Assembly: GCF_021298855.1 (NCBI RefSeq) | Contig: NZ_JAJTHI010000034.1 | Location: forward strand, 1-64,000 | Direction: 5' to 3' | Length of the DNA stretch: 64,000 bases | Origin: Gemmatimonas sp. | Lineage (GTDB): Bacteria > Gemmatimonadota > Gemmatimonadetes > Gemmatimonadales > Gemmatimonadaceae | Shown: positions 17,550-26,460 of the stretch, piece by piece | Layout of the letters: each line of letters opens with the position of its first letter | Numbering within the stretch: position 1 is the first letter of the stretch | Translations under genes and position numbers: made by a program | Notes under the pieces: generated by a model | What the model was told of the DNA's origin: nothing | Database searches by the model: none | What the model saw: only the letters and a program-made list of their open reading frames with translations

Positions 17550-18185
17550 TCAACTCTGTTTCCTCAGTGCGGCCTGCAGTTCCAACTCCGGGATGGCCTT
17601 GCGCAACACCGCGTCGATCGCGGTGAGCCGCGCCGCGGGATCACGCTCGGCGAGCAGCTTGTAGCGCGCGTCGAGATCGAGATCGATCATGGCGGCAATG
17701 GTCCACGCGAGTTGCGCCGGGTCGTCGGGGAGTGGTGGTACCGGACCGGTCTGCCCGTTGATGGCGTGGACCGCCTTGACCACCTGCGTGAAGTGCTGGA
17801 CCACATCATCGCTGGCGACTGCCAGCGCCACGGCGTTCAGCGAGCCCTGGTCGGGAACGGCCGTCACGGCGGCCACGTGATAGGGGGTGTCGCTCTCGAG
17901 GAACTGCCCCAGGGCAAAGCGCTCGCGTCCCACGACGACGATGTTGGAGCGGCCGTCGGGCATCATCTCCACCTCCGTGACTTCGGCCACACACCCCAGG
18001 CGTCCCGGGGGAAGATCACGTTCAGCCACCCCGCTCATGGCGGTCAGGATGCCGAAGCGGGAGTCCCCGGCGCGCACATCGGTGAGCAACTGCCGATAGC
18101 GGGGTTCAAAGAGGTGCAGCGGGAGCGCCGTGCCCGGGTAGAGCACGACGCCCAGCGGAAAGATGGGAAGGGGCGGCAGCGGCAT
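17550..18185 (-). CDS. Lon N-terminal substrate-binding domain protein
   Basis: 211 residues matching the stand-alone LON substrate-binding (LAN) domain: LPIFPLGVVLYPGTALPLHLFEPRYRQLL at the start (residues 6-34, seen in pieces), the FGIL strand, and LGCVAEV. There is no AAA+ or Ser-Lys protease domain, and the length agrees with single-domain relatives. These proteins have a pseudobarrel thought to bind peptides; the cellular role is not established. The gene converges on the palindrome that separates it from the ABC operon. Confidence 0.9.
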   Translation of the reverse strand: MPLPPLPIFPLGVVLYPGTALPLHLFEPRYRQLLTDVRAGDSRFGILTAMSGVAERDLPPGRLGCVAEVTEVEMMPDGRSNIVVVGRERFALGQFLESDTPYHVAAVTAVPDQGSLNAVALAVASDDVVQHFTQVVKAVHAINGQTGPVPPLPDDPAQLAWTIAAMIDLDLDARYKLLAERDPAARLTAIDAVLRKAIPELELQAALRKQS

Positions 18186-18313
18186 CAGCGAAATGTGGCG
18201 ACGCGATCGACGGCGTGCCGGTGTGAGCGGACCCCGTCGTCGACCTGAAGGCCCAGCATGGCGATGGGGCTCGCCTTCCGGTCGGCCGGCAGATCGGAGT
18301 GCACCACCCGATG

Positions 18314-18799
18314 TCAGCTACCGGAGCTACCGGAGCTGTCGGAGTTGCCGGGGCAGTTGCGGCGGACTCCCTGAAGCAGCTGCAGCAACTGCTGGCGCTC
18401 GGCCTCGCCGAGTCCCGCGAAGACGGCCTGCTCCGCATTCGCGACAGTGGGGCCGGCGGCGGCGATGAGCACCCGCCCCTGGTCGGTCAGCCGGGTGTGC
18501 ACGATTCGGCGGTCGAGCTTATCTCGGTATCGACTCACCAACGCAGCAGCATCGAGCCTGTCGAGCATTCTGGTGACATCGGGGCCCGGCACGGCAAGGT
18601 GCCGCCCCAGCTCGCTGCACCCCGCGCCGGACTCGGCGAGCCGGTCGATGACGAGCAGCAGCTCGAACTGCGCCGCCGTGACGCCGAAGGGCTCGAGCAC
18701 CCGCGAGAGGGTGCGCTCCACATGGGCGGCCGCAGCACGCAGCGCGAATACGGTGCTGCTGAGACAGACCGCTGACCGCGTATCGGATGACGGGTGCAT
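18314..18799 (-). CDS. MarR-family transcriptional regulator
   Basis: 161 residues with a MarR winged helix: helices around residues 15-70, the recognition region ELGRHLAVPGPDVTRMLDRL, and the wing with DKLDRRIVHTRLTDQG. It should act as a dimeric DNA-binding repressor, possibly ligand-responsive. ATG 18799 follows a good promoter-operator. The last residues (DSSGSSGS) are encoded by a 9-bp tandem repeat (18316-18351, four units of AGCTACCGG or variants), so the tail length may vary between strains. The upstream open frame has no regulator similarity and lies antisense to the tRNA. Confidence 0.9.
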   Translation of the reverse strand: MHPSSDTRSAVCLSSTVFALRAAAAHVERTLSRVLEPFGVTAAQFELLLVIDRLAESGAGCSELGRHLAVPGPDVTRMLDRLDAAALVSRYRDKLDRRIVHTRLTDQGRVLIAAAGPTVANAEQAVFAGLGEAERQQLLQLLQGVRRNCPGNSDSSGSSGS

Positions 18800-18807
18800 C
18801 TTGCCAC

Positions 18808-18837
18808 CAATATCATTGTTAAAACGAATATTGTCAA
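18808..18837 (-). promoter_or_regulatory. Promoter with overlapping palindromic operator for the MarR gene
   Basis: On the minus strand TTGACA (18837-18832) is followed after 17 nt by GATATT (18814-18809), 9 nt before the marR start codon. The same stretch holds the palindrome CAATAT-N14-ATATTG (18808-18833), overlapping both promoter boxes. It is markedly AT-rich against its surroundings. The arrangement suggests autorepression by MarR and a very short leader; both are inference. Confidence 0.6.
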
Positions 18838-18939
18838 GAAACTCAACGCGACAAAACGCCGTCTCCGCTACCCATGACTGTCCCGGCGCCATACATTGCG
18901 TCTCCTCGACGGGCGCCGGTCCGGGCCGTCGAATGGCAC

Positions 18940-19010
18940 GGCGCCGTCGCCAAGTGGTAAGGCAGGAGACTGCAAATCTCCCACCGTCGGTTCGATTCCG
19001 ACCGGCGCCT
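18940..19010 (+). tRNA. tRNA-Cys (GCA)
   Basis: A 71-nt cloverleaf: acceptor GGCGCCG / CGGCGCC, D-arm GCC-AAGTGGTAA-GGC, anticodon arm GGAGA-CTGCAAA-TCTCC with anticodon GCA, and T-arm GTCGG-TTCGATT-CCGAC. The discriminator base is T (U), as expected for cysteine tRNA. The 3' CCA is not encoded. An intrinsic terminator begins 9 nt downstream. Confidence 0.97.
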
Positions 19011-19018
19011 CTCGACCA

Positions 19019-19053
19019 CCCGTCGCCCCTTCGCGGGGCGACGGGTTTCGTCT
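19019..19053 (+). terminator. Intrinsic terminator of tRNA-Cys
   Basis: A perfect 11-bp stem CCCGTCGCCCC (19019-19029) / GGGGCGACGGG (19035-19045) with loop TTCGC is followed by TTTCGTCTTT. It lies 8 nt past the tRNA 3' end and 23 nt before the start of the methyltransferase gene, so it separates the two. Confidence 0.85.
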
Positions 19054-19075
19054 TTCCCCCGCCGAGTCGCCCGCC

Positions 19076-19777
19076 ATGCCCAGCCCCGACGAGCAGATTC
19101 TCCGGACGTGGGAGGCGAATGTGCGTCCCTGGACCCAAGCCGTGCGCGCCGGAGCCATCGCCAGTCGCGTGGCGGTGACGAATGAGGCGGTGCTGGGCGC
19201 GGTGCGGGCGCTTCAGCCGCGCCGGGTGCTCGACCTTGGTTGTGGTGAAGGGTGGATGTGCCACACCCTTTCGACGGAGGGCGTCCACTGCGTGGGCGTC
19301 GACGCCATCGCCGGCCTGATCGAGGCGGCGCGGAGCGGTCACCCGGCCAGCGGCACGCCGGCCACCTACGCGGCGGTCCCGTACGCCGCCGTGGCCGCCG
19401 GTGCCCTCGCGGAGCGCCATGCCGGCGCCTTCGATGTCATCGTCTGCAACTTCGCCCTGTTCGGTGCCGAATCGGTGGAAGCGCTCGTGGCGGCCCTCCC
19501 GGCGCTGCTGACGCGGGATGGCCACTTCGTCGTTCAGACGCTGCATCCGGTCGCGGCGAATGCCGGCGCTCCGTACGCGGATGGCTGGCGCGACGGCTCA
19601 TGGGCGGGCTTCAGCAGTGACTTCCGCGATCCGGCCCCCTGGTACTTCCGCACCATCGGCAGTTGGGTGGCGCTGCTCCACCGGTGTGGCTTTCAGCTGC
19701 GCGCGCTGCAGGAACCCGTGCATCCGCTGACCGAGGCCCCCGCGTCGCTGCTGCTGGTGGCCGCCCCCCGCCCCTGA
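19076..19777 (+). CDS. Class I SAM-dependent methyltransferase
   Basis: 233 residues. The Rossmann-type SAM site has motif I VLDLGCGEGW (about residues 52-61), motif II GVDAI and a motif IV-like DVIVCNFALFG, which is the arrangement of UbiE/Methyltransf_11-type enzymes. Small molecules are the usual substrates of this group, but nothing nearby indicates which. ATG 19076 is the first start after the tRNA terminator. Confidence 0.88.
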   Translation: MPSPDEQILRTWEANVRPWTQAVRAGAIASRVAVTNEAVLGAVRALQPRRVLDLGCGEGWMCHTLSTEGVHCVGVDAIAGLIEAARSGHPASGTPATYAAVPYAAVAAGALAERHAGAFDVIVCNFALFGAESVEALVAALPALLTRDGHFVVQTLHPVAANAGAPYADGWRDGSWAGFSSDFRDPAPWYFRTIGSWVALLHRCGFQLRALQEPVHPLTEAPASLLLVAAPRP

Positions 19778-19932
19778 CGTACGACGTCCGGATCGGCGTG
19801 GCGTGGCGGCCGCCGGTGCCACGGAATTAGCGCGGCGCCCAATTGCTCCGATTGCCGGGTCCAACTAGCGTCCGCACACAACTCGTTCTGCAGTTCCCTC
19901 CCGACGAGTGTCCCCCTCCTCGGAGCGTGTGC

Positions 19933-22900
19933 ATGCTCTTCCGATCGGTTCTGGGCCGCCTGGCCGTTCAAGGCGCCCTGCTGACCATACCCGTCGCCGG
20001 CCTGCCGGCGTTACTCGCGGCGCAGGCCGTGGCCCCAACGGGCACGGTGCGAGGCCGCGTGACCGACGGCGCGACCGGCCGCCCGCTGGCCGACGTGCAG
20101 TTGCTCGTCACCGGCACCCGCGTTGGCGCCGTGACCAACGCCAGCGGGGACTTCACCCTCGTGGGGGCGCCCACCGGCCCGCGCACCGTGGTGCTGCGCC
20201 GGATCGGCTACCAGCCCGTGACGCGCGCCGTGACCGTGAACGCCGGCGGTACCACCACGCTCGACGTCACGCTCACCGTGAGCGCGGTCAATCTGAGTGA
20301 AGTGGTGGTGACCGGCTCGGCGGCGCCCACCGAGAAGCGCAAGGTGGGCACGAGCATCGCGTCGCTCGACAGCACCATGATCAGCCGGGCGCAGGCGGTC
20401 ACGGTGGACCAGGCGCTGCAGGGCAAGATCGCCGGTGCCCAGATTTCGCAGAACTCGGGTGGCCCCGGTGGTGGTGGCATTTCGGTGCGCCTGCGCGGCA
20501 CCAACTCCTTCATTTCCGGGTCCGACCCGCTGTACATCATCGACGGCGTGATCGTGGACAACGGGTCGGGGCAGCTGGCCGACCTCGGGGGCCGCTCGAA
20601 TCCGCAGAATCGCCTGGCCGACCTCAACCCGCAGGACATCGAGCGGGTGGAAGTGATTCGTGGCGCGGCAGCGGCGGCGCTGTATGGATCGCGCGCCAAC
20701 AACGGCGTGGTGCAGATCTTCACGAAGCGCGGCAGCATCGGCAAGCCGCGCTTCTCGCTCAACACCCGCTACGGGATCAACGAACTGCGCGAACAGCAGC
20801 CGTTCAACCTGTACCCGTTCGACGTGAACGGCCTGCCGGTGTCGCGCTTCAACTATCAGGACGACATCTTCCGCCGCTCGCCCAGCTCGGAGCAGAATCT
20901 CACGATCGAAGGCGGCAACGACCAGACCCGGTATTTCATCAGCGGCAACTACGCCGATGACCAGGGGATCCTGCGCTCCACCAGTTCGCAGCGCACGGGC
21001 GCGCGCATCAATCTCCAGCAGCAGCTGGCGAGCAATCTGGTGGCCAACGTCACGTCGAACTTCGTGACCACGAACAACCAGTTCCAGGCGTTCGGCGAAC
21101 AGAACGACTACGGCATCATGGGGTCGCTCTTCTTTGCCCCCACGAACGTGAACTTCCGCCCGGTCAACGGCGTGTATCCGCTGCCGCCGTCGCTGGGCAC
21201 CAACCCGCTGCTCGCCATCGATCGGATCCGCAATCCGCAGACGATCAACCGCTTCATCGGCAGCACGAAGCTCACGTGGACGCCGCGCAGCAACCTGCTG
21301 CTCGACTACACGCTGGGTGTCGACAACTCGAGCTTCGAGCAGCGCCAGTTCGTGCCGCGCAACGCGGTGCTGGGCACGAGCCCGTTGGCGACCGGCCGGT
21401 CGCAGTCGGTGTTCCAGGACACGCGCGTCATCAACCAGGACGGCGTGGGTTCGTACAGCTGGCGTCTGGGTGACAACATCGGCCTGCGCACCACGGCCGG
21501 CTTCAACTACACCTCCCAGCGGCTCCGCACCACGGTGGCCACGGCCAACGGCCTCGCCCCGGTGGGTGAGCTGGTGAGCGCCGGCTCGGTGTTCGCCGCC
21601 GGCCAGACGGACATCGAGCTGCGCACGCTCGGGTTCTATGCGCAACAGGAAGTGGATTGGGCCAACCGCCTCTTCTTCACGGGCGCGGTGCGCTACGACG
21701 CCTCCAGCACCTTTGCGCCCAGCGAGCGTTGGCAGGCCTTCCCCAAGCTGTCGCTGTCCTATGTGGCGCTCGAGAACCGCGCGGGCCTGGTGAACAGCCT
21801 GCGCCTGCGCACGGCGCTGGGGTGGGCGGGTTCGCAGCCCGGCATCGTGAACGCCTACTCGCAGTACATCACGTATGCGCAGCTGCCCTTCGCCGGTCGT
21901 CCCGGTTTCGTGAACGACGTGACCTTCGGCAACCCCACGCTGCGCAACGAGCGCGCGCGCGAGGCCGAAGTGGGCGCCGAGGCCGGCTTCCTGAACGGCA
22001 AGGTGGGCGTGGAAGCCACCTACTACGACCGGCAGGTCAACGACCTGCTCTTCTTCCGCCCGCTGGCCACCAGCACCGGGTTCTCGCGCCAGTTCGCGCC
22101 CATCGGCGCGATGAGCAACAAGGGCCTGGAGCTGCTGGTGCGCACGGTGAATGTGGATCGCAAGAACCTCAAGTGGGAATCGACGATCACCTACACGCGC
22201 AACCGCAATCTCGTGGAGCGCCTGAACATCCAGGACTTCCAGTCGGCCGGCGGGTATCCCAACCGCATCCGGGTGGGTGAGCCGGCCGGTGTGTTCTACG
22301 GGTCGTACGCGGCCCGCGACTGCGTGACGGGCCGGCTGCTGGTGGACTCGCTCGGGCGGTATCGGCGCAGCAACCAGGCGGCCGACATGGGCGCCACGCT
22401 TGCGCAGCGCCGCGCGATCAGCAACGGAACCTGCAACGACTCGCTCAACGCGGTGATCGGCGATCCGAATCCGGACTGGATGGGCTCGTTGCTGAACGAG
22501 TTCACGATCGGCCGCAAGCTGCGCGTCCGCGTGCTGCTGGACGGCGTGTTCGGCAACGACGTGATGAATCTCTCCACGCGCGCGCAGAACGCCGGCATTG
22601 CCAGCAACTCGAAGACGTTCGAGAACGAGCTGCTGCCGTACGGCGACCCGCGCAAGACGGCGCCGGGGTTCAACGCCCGCACGCAGGGGATCTTCGAGTA
22701 CTGGGTGGAAGACGGCAGCTTCGTGAAGCTGCGCGAGCTCTCGGCCACCTACGCGGTGGAGTGGGCGCCGTTGCGCCGCGTCTTCAAGGAAGGGGTGGAT
22801 CTCACGCTCTCCGGCCGCAACCTCGCGGTGTGGACGAGGTACAGCGGCTACGACCCCGAGATCAACCTGTTCGGCACGAATGCCGGCGGCGTGGGCAGCG

Positions 22901-22989
22901 GGCAGACGACGGCGGCCGACCGTGGCTTCGACTTCGGCGGGTATCCCATTCCGCGCACGTGGTCGCTCAGCGCCCGCTTCACCTACTGA
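19933..22989 (+). CDS. SusC/RagA-family TonB-dependent outer-membrane receptor
   Basis: 1018 residues. A signal peptide (about 1-32) is followed by a carboxypeptidase-regulatory-like domain (GTVRGRVTDGATGRPLADVQ), then a SusC-type plug with the marker segments VRLRGTNSFISGSDPLYIID and LNPQDIERVEVIRGAAAAAL. A long beta-barrel ends in an aromatic residue (SLSARFTY). With the SusD-like lipoprotein 19 nt downstream it should form a lidded, TonB-powered importer of a glycan or peptide. No glycosidase lies nearby, so this is not a full polysaccharide-utilisation locus and the ligand is unknown. ATG 19933 is chosen because the signal peptide begins there; the open frame extends 30 codons upstream without signal features. 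Confidence 0.92.
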   Translation: MLFRSVLGRLAVQGALLTIPVAGLPALLAAQAVAPTGTVRGRVTDGATGRPLADVQLLVTGTRVGAVTNASGDFTLVGAPTGPRTVVLRRIGYQPVTRAVTVNAGGTTTLDVTLTVSAVNLSEVVVTGSAAPTEKRKVGTSIASLDSTMISRAQAVTVDQALQGKIAGAQISQNSGGPGGGGISVRLRGTNSFISGSDPLYIIDGVIVDNGSGQLADLGGRSNPQNRLADLNPQDIERVEVIRGAAAAALYGSRANNGVVQIFTKRGSIGKPRFSLNTRYGINELREQQPFNLYPFDVNGLPVSRFNYQDDIFRRSPSSEQNLTIEGGNDQTRYFISGNYADDQGILRSTSSQRTGARINLQQQLASNLVANVTSNFVTTNNQFQAFGEQNDYGIMGSLFFAPTNVNFRPVNGVYPLPPSLGTNPLLAIDRIRNPQTINRFIGSTKLTWTPRSNLLLDYTLGVDNSSFEQRQFVPRNAVLGTSPLATGRSQSVFQDTRVINQDGVGSYSWRLGDNIGLRTTAGFNYTSQRLRTTVATANGLAPVGELVSAGSVFAAGQTDIELRTLGFYAQQEVDWANRLFFTGAVRYDASSTFAPSERWQAFPKLSLSYVALENRAGLVNSLRLRTALGWAGSQPGIVNAYSQYITYAQLPFAGRPGFVNDVTFGNPTLRNERAREAEVGAEAGFLNGKVGVEATYYDRQVNDLLFFRPLATSTGFSRQFAPIGAMSNKGLELLVRTVNVDRKNLKWESTITYTRNRNLVERLNIQDFQSAGGYPNRIRVGEPAGVFYGSYAARDCVTGRLLVDSLGRYRRSNQAADMGATLAQRRAISNGTCNDSLNAVIGDPNPDWMGSLLNEFTIGRKLRVRVLLDGVFGNDVMNLSTRAQNAGIASNSKTFENELLPYGDPRKTAPGFNARTQGIFEYWVEDGSFVKLRELSATYAVEWAPLRRVFKEGVDLTLSGRNLAVWTRYSGYDPEINLFGTNAGGVGSGQTTAADRGFDFGGYPIPRTWSLSARFTY

Positions 22990-23008
22990 CAACCGGAGAC
23001 TCCACCTC

Positions 23009-24367
23009 ATGCGCATGACATCTTCGCGCGCGGTGCTCTCCACCGCGCTTGCTTCCCTGGTGCTGGGTGCCTGCAGCCTCGATCTGCAGAACCCGAACTC
23101 CCCCACGGAAGTGCAGGTCACCACGAGCGCCGACGGCGTGATCGCCCTCGCCACGGGGCTGCAGGGGCGCTTCGCCGCCTCGTACGGCAACTTCGCGTAC
23201 ATGGCCGGCCTCGTGACCGACGAGTTCGCCTCCACCAGCGCCGCGCTCATTTCCATCAGTGATGCCGAGCAGGGTGCCGTGGCACCCGGCACCGGCATTG
23301 CCGACAACGTGTTCAACTCGGTGTATCGCACCGTGCGCACCGCCGACGACCTGCTGGCAGGCGCCAATGCGCTGTCGTCGCAGTTCGATCCGGGCACGCG
23401 CAGCGGACTGATCGCGCTGGCACAGGCGCTCAAGGCGGAAGCCATTGGCGAGGCGCTGCAGAGCTACCAGCGCGTGCCGATCACCACGTTCGGGCAGACC
23501 ACGCCGCAGTACGTGGCGCGCGCGGAGGCGCTGCCCTACGTGCGGGCGCTGCTCGATTCGGCGAACGCGCAGATCACGGCCACCCCGCCGAGTGCGTTCT
23601 TCACCAGCAGCATCCTCACCCCGGGGGTGAACCTCAACGGCATGATCCAGCTGTTCCGCGCGCGCTATGCGCGGATGGCGAACGATCATGGCAATGCGGT
23701 GACCTTCGCCAACCTCGTGCCGCGCACGGGGCCGGCCGCGTTCTCGCTGCTGCAGTTCCCGGCTCCCACGGTGAACTTCTACGCGAATGTCACCGGCGGA
23801 ACGAACGGCATTGCGCCGCGCCGGCAGTGGCGGACCGGCATGGCCTCGGGGGATCAGCGCTTCACGTGGTTCGTGGCGCCGTCCACCACGCTTTCCGGGC
23901 GTGTGGGGGCGCTGCTGGACAACTGGAACCGCTACGCGAACGCGCAGGCGCCGTTGCCGGTGTACTTCCCCGACGAGGCGTTGCTGATCAAGGCCGAAGG
24001 GCTGGCCCTGCAGGGGCAGCCTGCGGCAGCGCAGGCGGCGCTCGACTCGGTGCGCACCGATTGCACCGGCGGCCGCGGGCTGGATGATCCCAAGGCGTGC
24101 CTGGCGCCACTCACGGGCGCACTCACGCAGGCGCAACTGCTCGACGAGATCTACGTGCAGCGTCGCTACGAGCTGTTCGGGACCGGGCTGCGCTGGGAAG
24201 ACGCCCGCCGTCGCAACGCCGTGCGCGGTCCCGTCGCGGCGCCGAGCGTGCCGCTGGACGGTCAGCGGTGCTGGCTGCCGTACGCCATTGGCGATCGCAA
24301 TGCCAATCCGAATGTGCCAGCCGACCCGACGGAACCGACGTCGTTCCCCACCGGCTGCCAGCCGTGA
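23009..24367 (+). CDS. SusD/RagB-family surface lipoprotein
   Basis: 452 residues. The lipoprotein signal ends in LVLGACSLDLQNPNSP (lipobox LGAC), followed by a helix-rich body with TPR-like repeats and the C-terminal SusD signature region (DEIYVQRRYELFGTGLRWEDARR). It acts as the hinged lid over the SusC barrel and captures substrate. The start is preceded by a GGAG Shine-Dalgarno sequence about 12 nt upstream. Two cysteines besides the lipid-bearing one appear in the C-terminal third and again near the end, which may form disulfides. Confidence 0.92.
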   Translation: MRMTSSRAVLSTALASLVLGACSLDLQNPNSPTEVQVTTSADGVIALATGLQGRFAASYGNFAYMAGLVTDEFASTSAALISISDAEQGAVAPGTGIADNVFNSVYRTVRTADDLLAGANALSSQFDPGTRSGLIALAQALKAEAIGEALQSYQRVPITTFGQTTPQYVARAEALPYVRALLDSANAQITATPPSAFFTSSILTPGVNLNGMIQLFRARYARMANDHGNAVTFANLVPRTGPAAFSLLQFPAPTVNFYANVTGGTNGIAPRRQWRTGMASGDQRFTWFVAPSTTLSGRVGALLDNWNRYANAQAPLPVYFPDEALLIKAEGLALQGQPAAAQAALDSVRTDCTGGRGLDDPKACLAPLTGALTQAQLLDEIYVQRRYELFGTGLRWEDARRRNAVRGPVAAPSVPLDGQRCWLPYAIGDRNANPNVPADPTEPTSFPTGCQP

Positions 24368-24378
24368 GGCCGCTTACC

Positions 24379-25164
24379 ATGACCAGACCTGCCATGATGA
24401 AGTCTTTCCGTCCCGCGCTGATGACGGCGCTGGTGTCCCTGACGGCGGCGCTGGCTGCCTGCGGCACCACCGACGCCGCCGACCCGCTGGCCCCCACCGG
24501 CCCCACGGGGCGCGTGCGCTTCGTGAACGTGATCACCGATACCACGCGCGGGCGGGTGAACGCGATTCTGGAGAACGTCCCGTTCGGGGTGAACCTGACG
24601 TACACCCAGAGCACGCCCATTACGCTCGCGGCGCCCAACACGGCCAACTACTCGCCCATTCTCGCGGGGAGTCGGACGCTGGTGCTCAAGCGCACGGCCG
24701 ACACGAACACCGTGGTGGCCACGATCGGCTTCACGGTGACGGGCGGCCAGGATCAGACGATCTACGCCACCGGCGGCGCCGGCGCATCGGCCATCGGCAA
24801 CTACATCACCACCGATGACAACGCGCTGTCGGCCACGCAGGCGCGGGTGCGCGTGGTGCACCTGAGCCCCACCGCCGGCGCGGTGGATGTGTTCGTCACG
24901 GCGCCGGGCGCCGACCTGGCGGCCGCCACGCCGACGCTGTCCAATGTGACGGTGCGGAGTGCGTCGGCGTACCTCGCGGTCAACCCCGGCACCTACCAGG
25001 TGCGGGTGGTGCCGGCTGGCACGCCGCCGGCGGGACGCGCGGCCGCCGTGGCCATCAACGTGGCGTCGTTGGCGCTGGTGGCCAACACGGTGCGCACGAT
25101 CGTGGCGGCCGACAACAACGTGGGCGGCGCGCCGCTGCGCGCGTTCGTGCTGCTCGATCGCTGA
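24379..25164 (+). CDS. DUF4397-domain lipoprotein, third gene of the SusCD operon
   Basis: About 261 residues. The N-terminal signal ends LAACGTTDAADPL (lipobox LAAC). The body carries two DUF4397-like beta-sandwich units, the first beginning RVRFVNVITD and the second RVRVVHLSPTAGAVDVFVT. Such modules are surface- or periplasm-exposed and of unknown function. It lies 11 nt after susD and before a strong terminator, so it probably shares the transcript and may be an accessory surface component. The start could be ATG 24379 or ATG 24394/24397. Confidence 0.85.
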   Translation: MTRPAMMKSFRPALMTALVSLTAALAACGTTDAADPLAPTGPTGRVRFVNVITDTTRGRVNAILENVPFGVNLTYTQSTPITLAAPNTANYSPILAGSRTLVLKRTADTNTVVATIGFTVTGGQDQTIYATGGAGASAIGNYITTDDNALSATQARVRVVHLSPTAGAVDVFVTAPGADLAAATPTLSNVTVRSASAYLAVNPGTYQVRVVPAGTPPAGRAAAVAINVASLALVANTVRTIVAADNNVGGAPLRAFVLLDR

Positions 25165-25180
25165 CGGCGCTCCACACGCG

Positions 25181-25226
25181 ACACGGCGGCCCCCCGGAGA
25201 GACTCTCCGGGGGGCCGCCGTGTTTG
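25181..25226 (+). terminator. Strong terminator after the SusCD operon
   Basis: A perfect 20-bp inverted repeat (25181-25200 with 25204-25223; arms begin ACACGGCGG and end CCGCCGTGT) with a 3-nt GAC loop, followed by TTT. It lies 16 nt beyond the DUF4397 stop codon. It is the strongest hairpin noted in the window and, being symmetric, may also stop transcripts from the convergent gene. Confidence 0.85.
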
Positions 25227-25269
25227 CGCAACGGCGCACGGCACCGTCGCTCACGCAACCGTTTCGCGA

Positions 25270-26199
25270 TCAGTTCCAGAACGCGCTGAGGTCGTAGAAG
25301 CTGGCGCCGCCTTGCGGATCGTAGATGCGGATGACGGCGGTAAAGTTGTTCCAGGCCGATGGCTGCTGCACGACCTGCACGTTGCCACGGCCGCTATGAC
25401 GATCGACCGTAATGGTGAGATCGCGAGCCGGCAGGCCGTTGCCGCGCACATTGCTGTTCACGTCTTCCACTCGGCGCCCGCTGCGGGTGATGGCCTCCAC
25501 GCGGCGGCCGTTGATGCGCAGTTCGACCAGGTCGTCGACGCGACCGCTCCAACGCAGCATGCCGCCGTCGTCGCGATCATCCCATCCCCCGCGATCGTGG
25601 CGATCACGCGCGTCGTTGCCGCGCCGCGGCCGGTCGTCGCAGTCGTCGCGGCGCCCGCCACGACCCCACCCCCAGCCGCTGTTGCCCCGGCCGCAGTCGT
25701 CGCGTTCCCAGCGATCATCCCGATCACGGTCTCGGTCACGGTCGCGCCCGTCGTTCCAGTCGTCACCCTGCCAGAAGGCGACCACCCGATAACTGTCGGC
25801 ACCGCCGCGCGGGTCGGTAATGCGGATGGTCGTGGTGAAGCCGTTGCGAGCGGAGGGCTGCTCCACGACGCGCACATCCCCGCGACCGTCGAGCAGACGC
25901 ACCACCACATCCCCACGATTGCGTGGCAACCCTTCGTTGACGCGCGCGCGGTTGGGCATTCCCGCATCGATGCCGCGCGTCCGCACATCACGCCCGCGCA
26001 TGGTGATGAACACCTCGCGGTCCACTCGCCCGGTCCAGGTGAACAGCTGTCGATCCACCGGCGCCGTGTGCGCGGTGGCGACCTGCGCCGTGGCGGCAAC
26101 GAGCAGTGTCGTGGCGGCCAACGCACTGGCCGCAAGCAGGAGACGGGAACGGCCTGCGGTGGACGCGGGAACGGCGCGGGTCGAACGATGCACAGTCAT
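25270..26199 (-). CDS. Secreted protein with two homologous domains joined by a D/R-rich linker
   Basis: 309 residues. The signal peptide (about residues 15-43) is followed by two domains of about 90 residues that clearly match each other. Both run from [TW/RW][ST]GRVD, through QPSA[RW]N[GN]FT[TA][TV]IRI[TY]DP[RQ]GGA, to AFW. Between them is a low-complexity segment with repeated Asp-Arg dipeptides, glycine and tryptophan and a few cysteines. The family is not recognised; the fold is probably all-beta and extracytoplasmic. ATG 26199 is chosen because the signal peptide follows it; the frame remains open to 26301. Confidence 0.75.
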   Translation of the reverse strand: MTVHRSTRAVPASTAGRSRLLLAASALAATTLLVAATAQVATAHTAPVDRQLFTWTGRVDREVFITMRGRDVRTRGIDAGMPNRARVNEGLPRNRGDVVVRLLDGRGDVRVVEQPSARNGFTTTIRITDPRGGADSYRVVAFWQGDDWNDGRDRDRDRDRDDRWERDDCGRGNSGWGWGRGGRRDDCDDRPRRGNDARDRHDRGGWDDRDDGGMLRWSGRVDDLVELRINGRRVEAITRSGRRVEDVNSNVRGNGLPARDLTITVDRHSGRGNVQVVQQPSAWNNFTAVIRIYDPQGGASFYDLSAFWN

Positions 26200-26460
26200 G
26201 GTGTCCTCGTGGTGACAGGTGCTCGTCGGTAGCGCATCGGCAATGCCATGCAGGACCGGTTGCTGGCCGTGTGGGTGCGCGACCCGCCCGTGCGAGGGCA
26301 AGCGCCTGTCGTTTCAATCGGTTACGCGTCACATGGGAGCGCGTAGCCGTGACTGACGTGTGCGGATCGACCGGCTGCGCTGTCCGGGATTGCGGACACT
26401 TGCGGCGAGCCAACGCGGACGATCGTGACCGCTCACCCGCGGCTCATCCCCGCGCCGGTC
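26200..26460. other. Intergenic gap upstream of the duplicated-domain gene
   Basis: 261 nt between the start of the duplicated-domain gene and the stop of nhaA, both on the minus strand. A slightly AT-richer patch (GTTTCAATCGGTTACG, 26309-26324) could hold a promoter for the left gene, but no convincing pair of boxes was found. No hairpin with a T-tract is seen after nhaA. Confidence 0.4.

Noticed and set aside
20011-23445. A 1144-residue minus-strand open frame opposite the SusC and SusD genes
   Set aside because: The plus strand encodes unmistakable SusC/SusD proteins; the opposite frame shows no domain and is Arg/Val/His-rich.
25500-25780. Dense short repeats that could suggest a CRISPR-like or satellite array
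   Set aside because: They are the coding sequence of an Asp/Arg/Gly-rich linker, irregular in spacing and without spacers.
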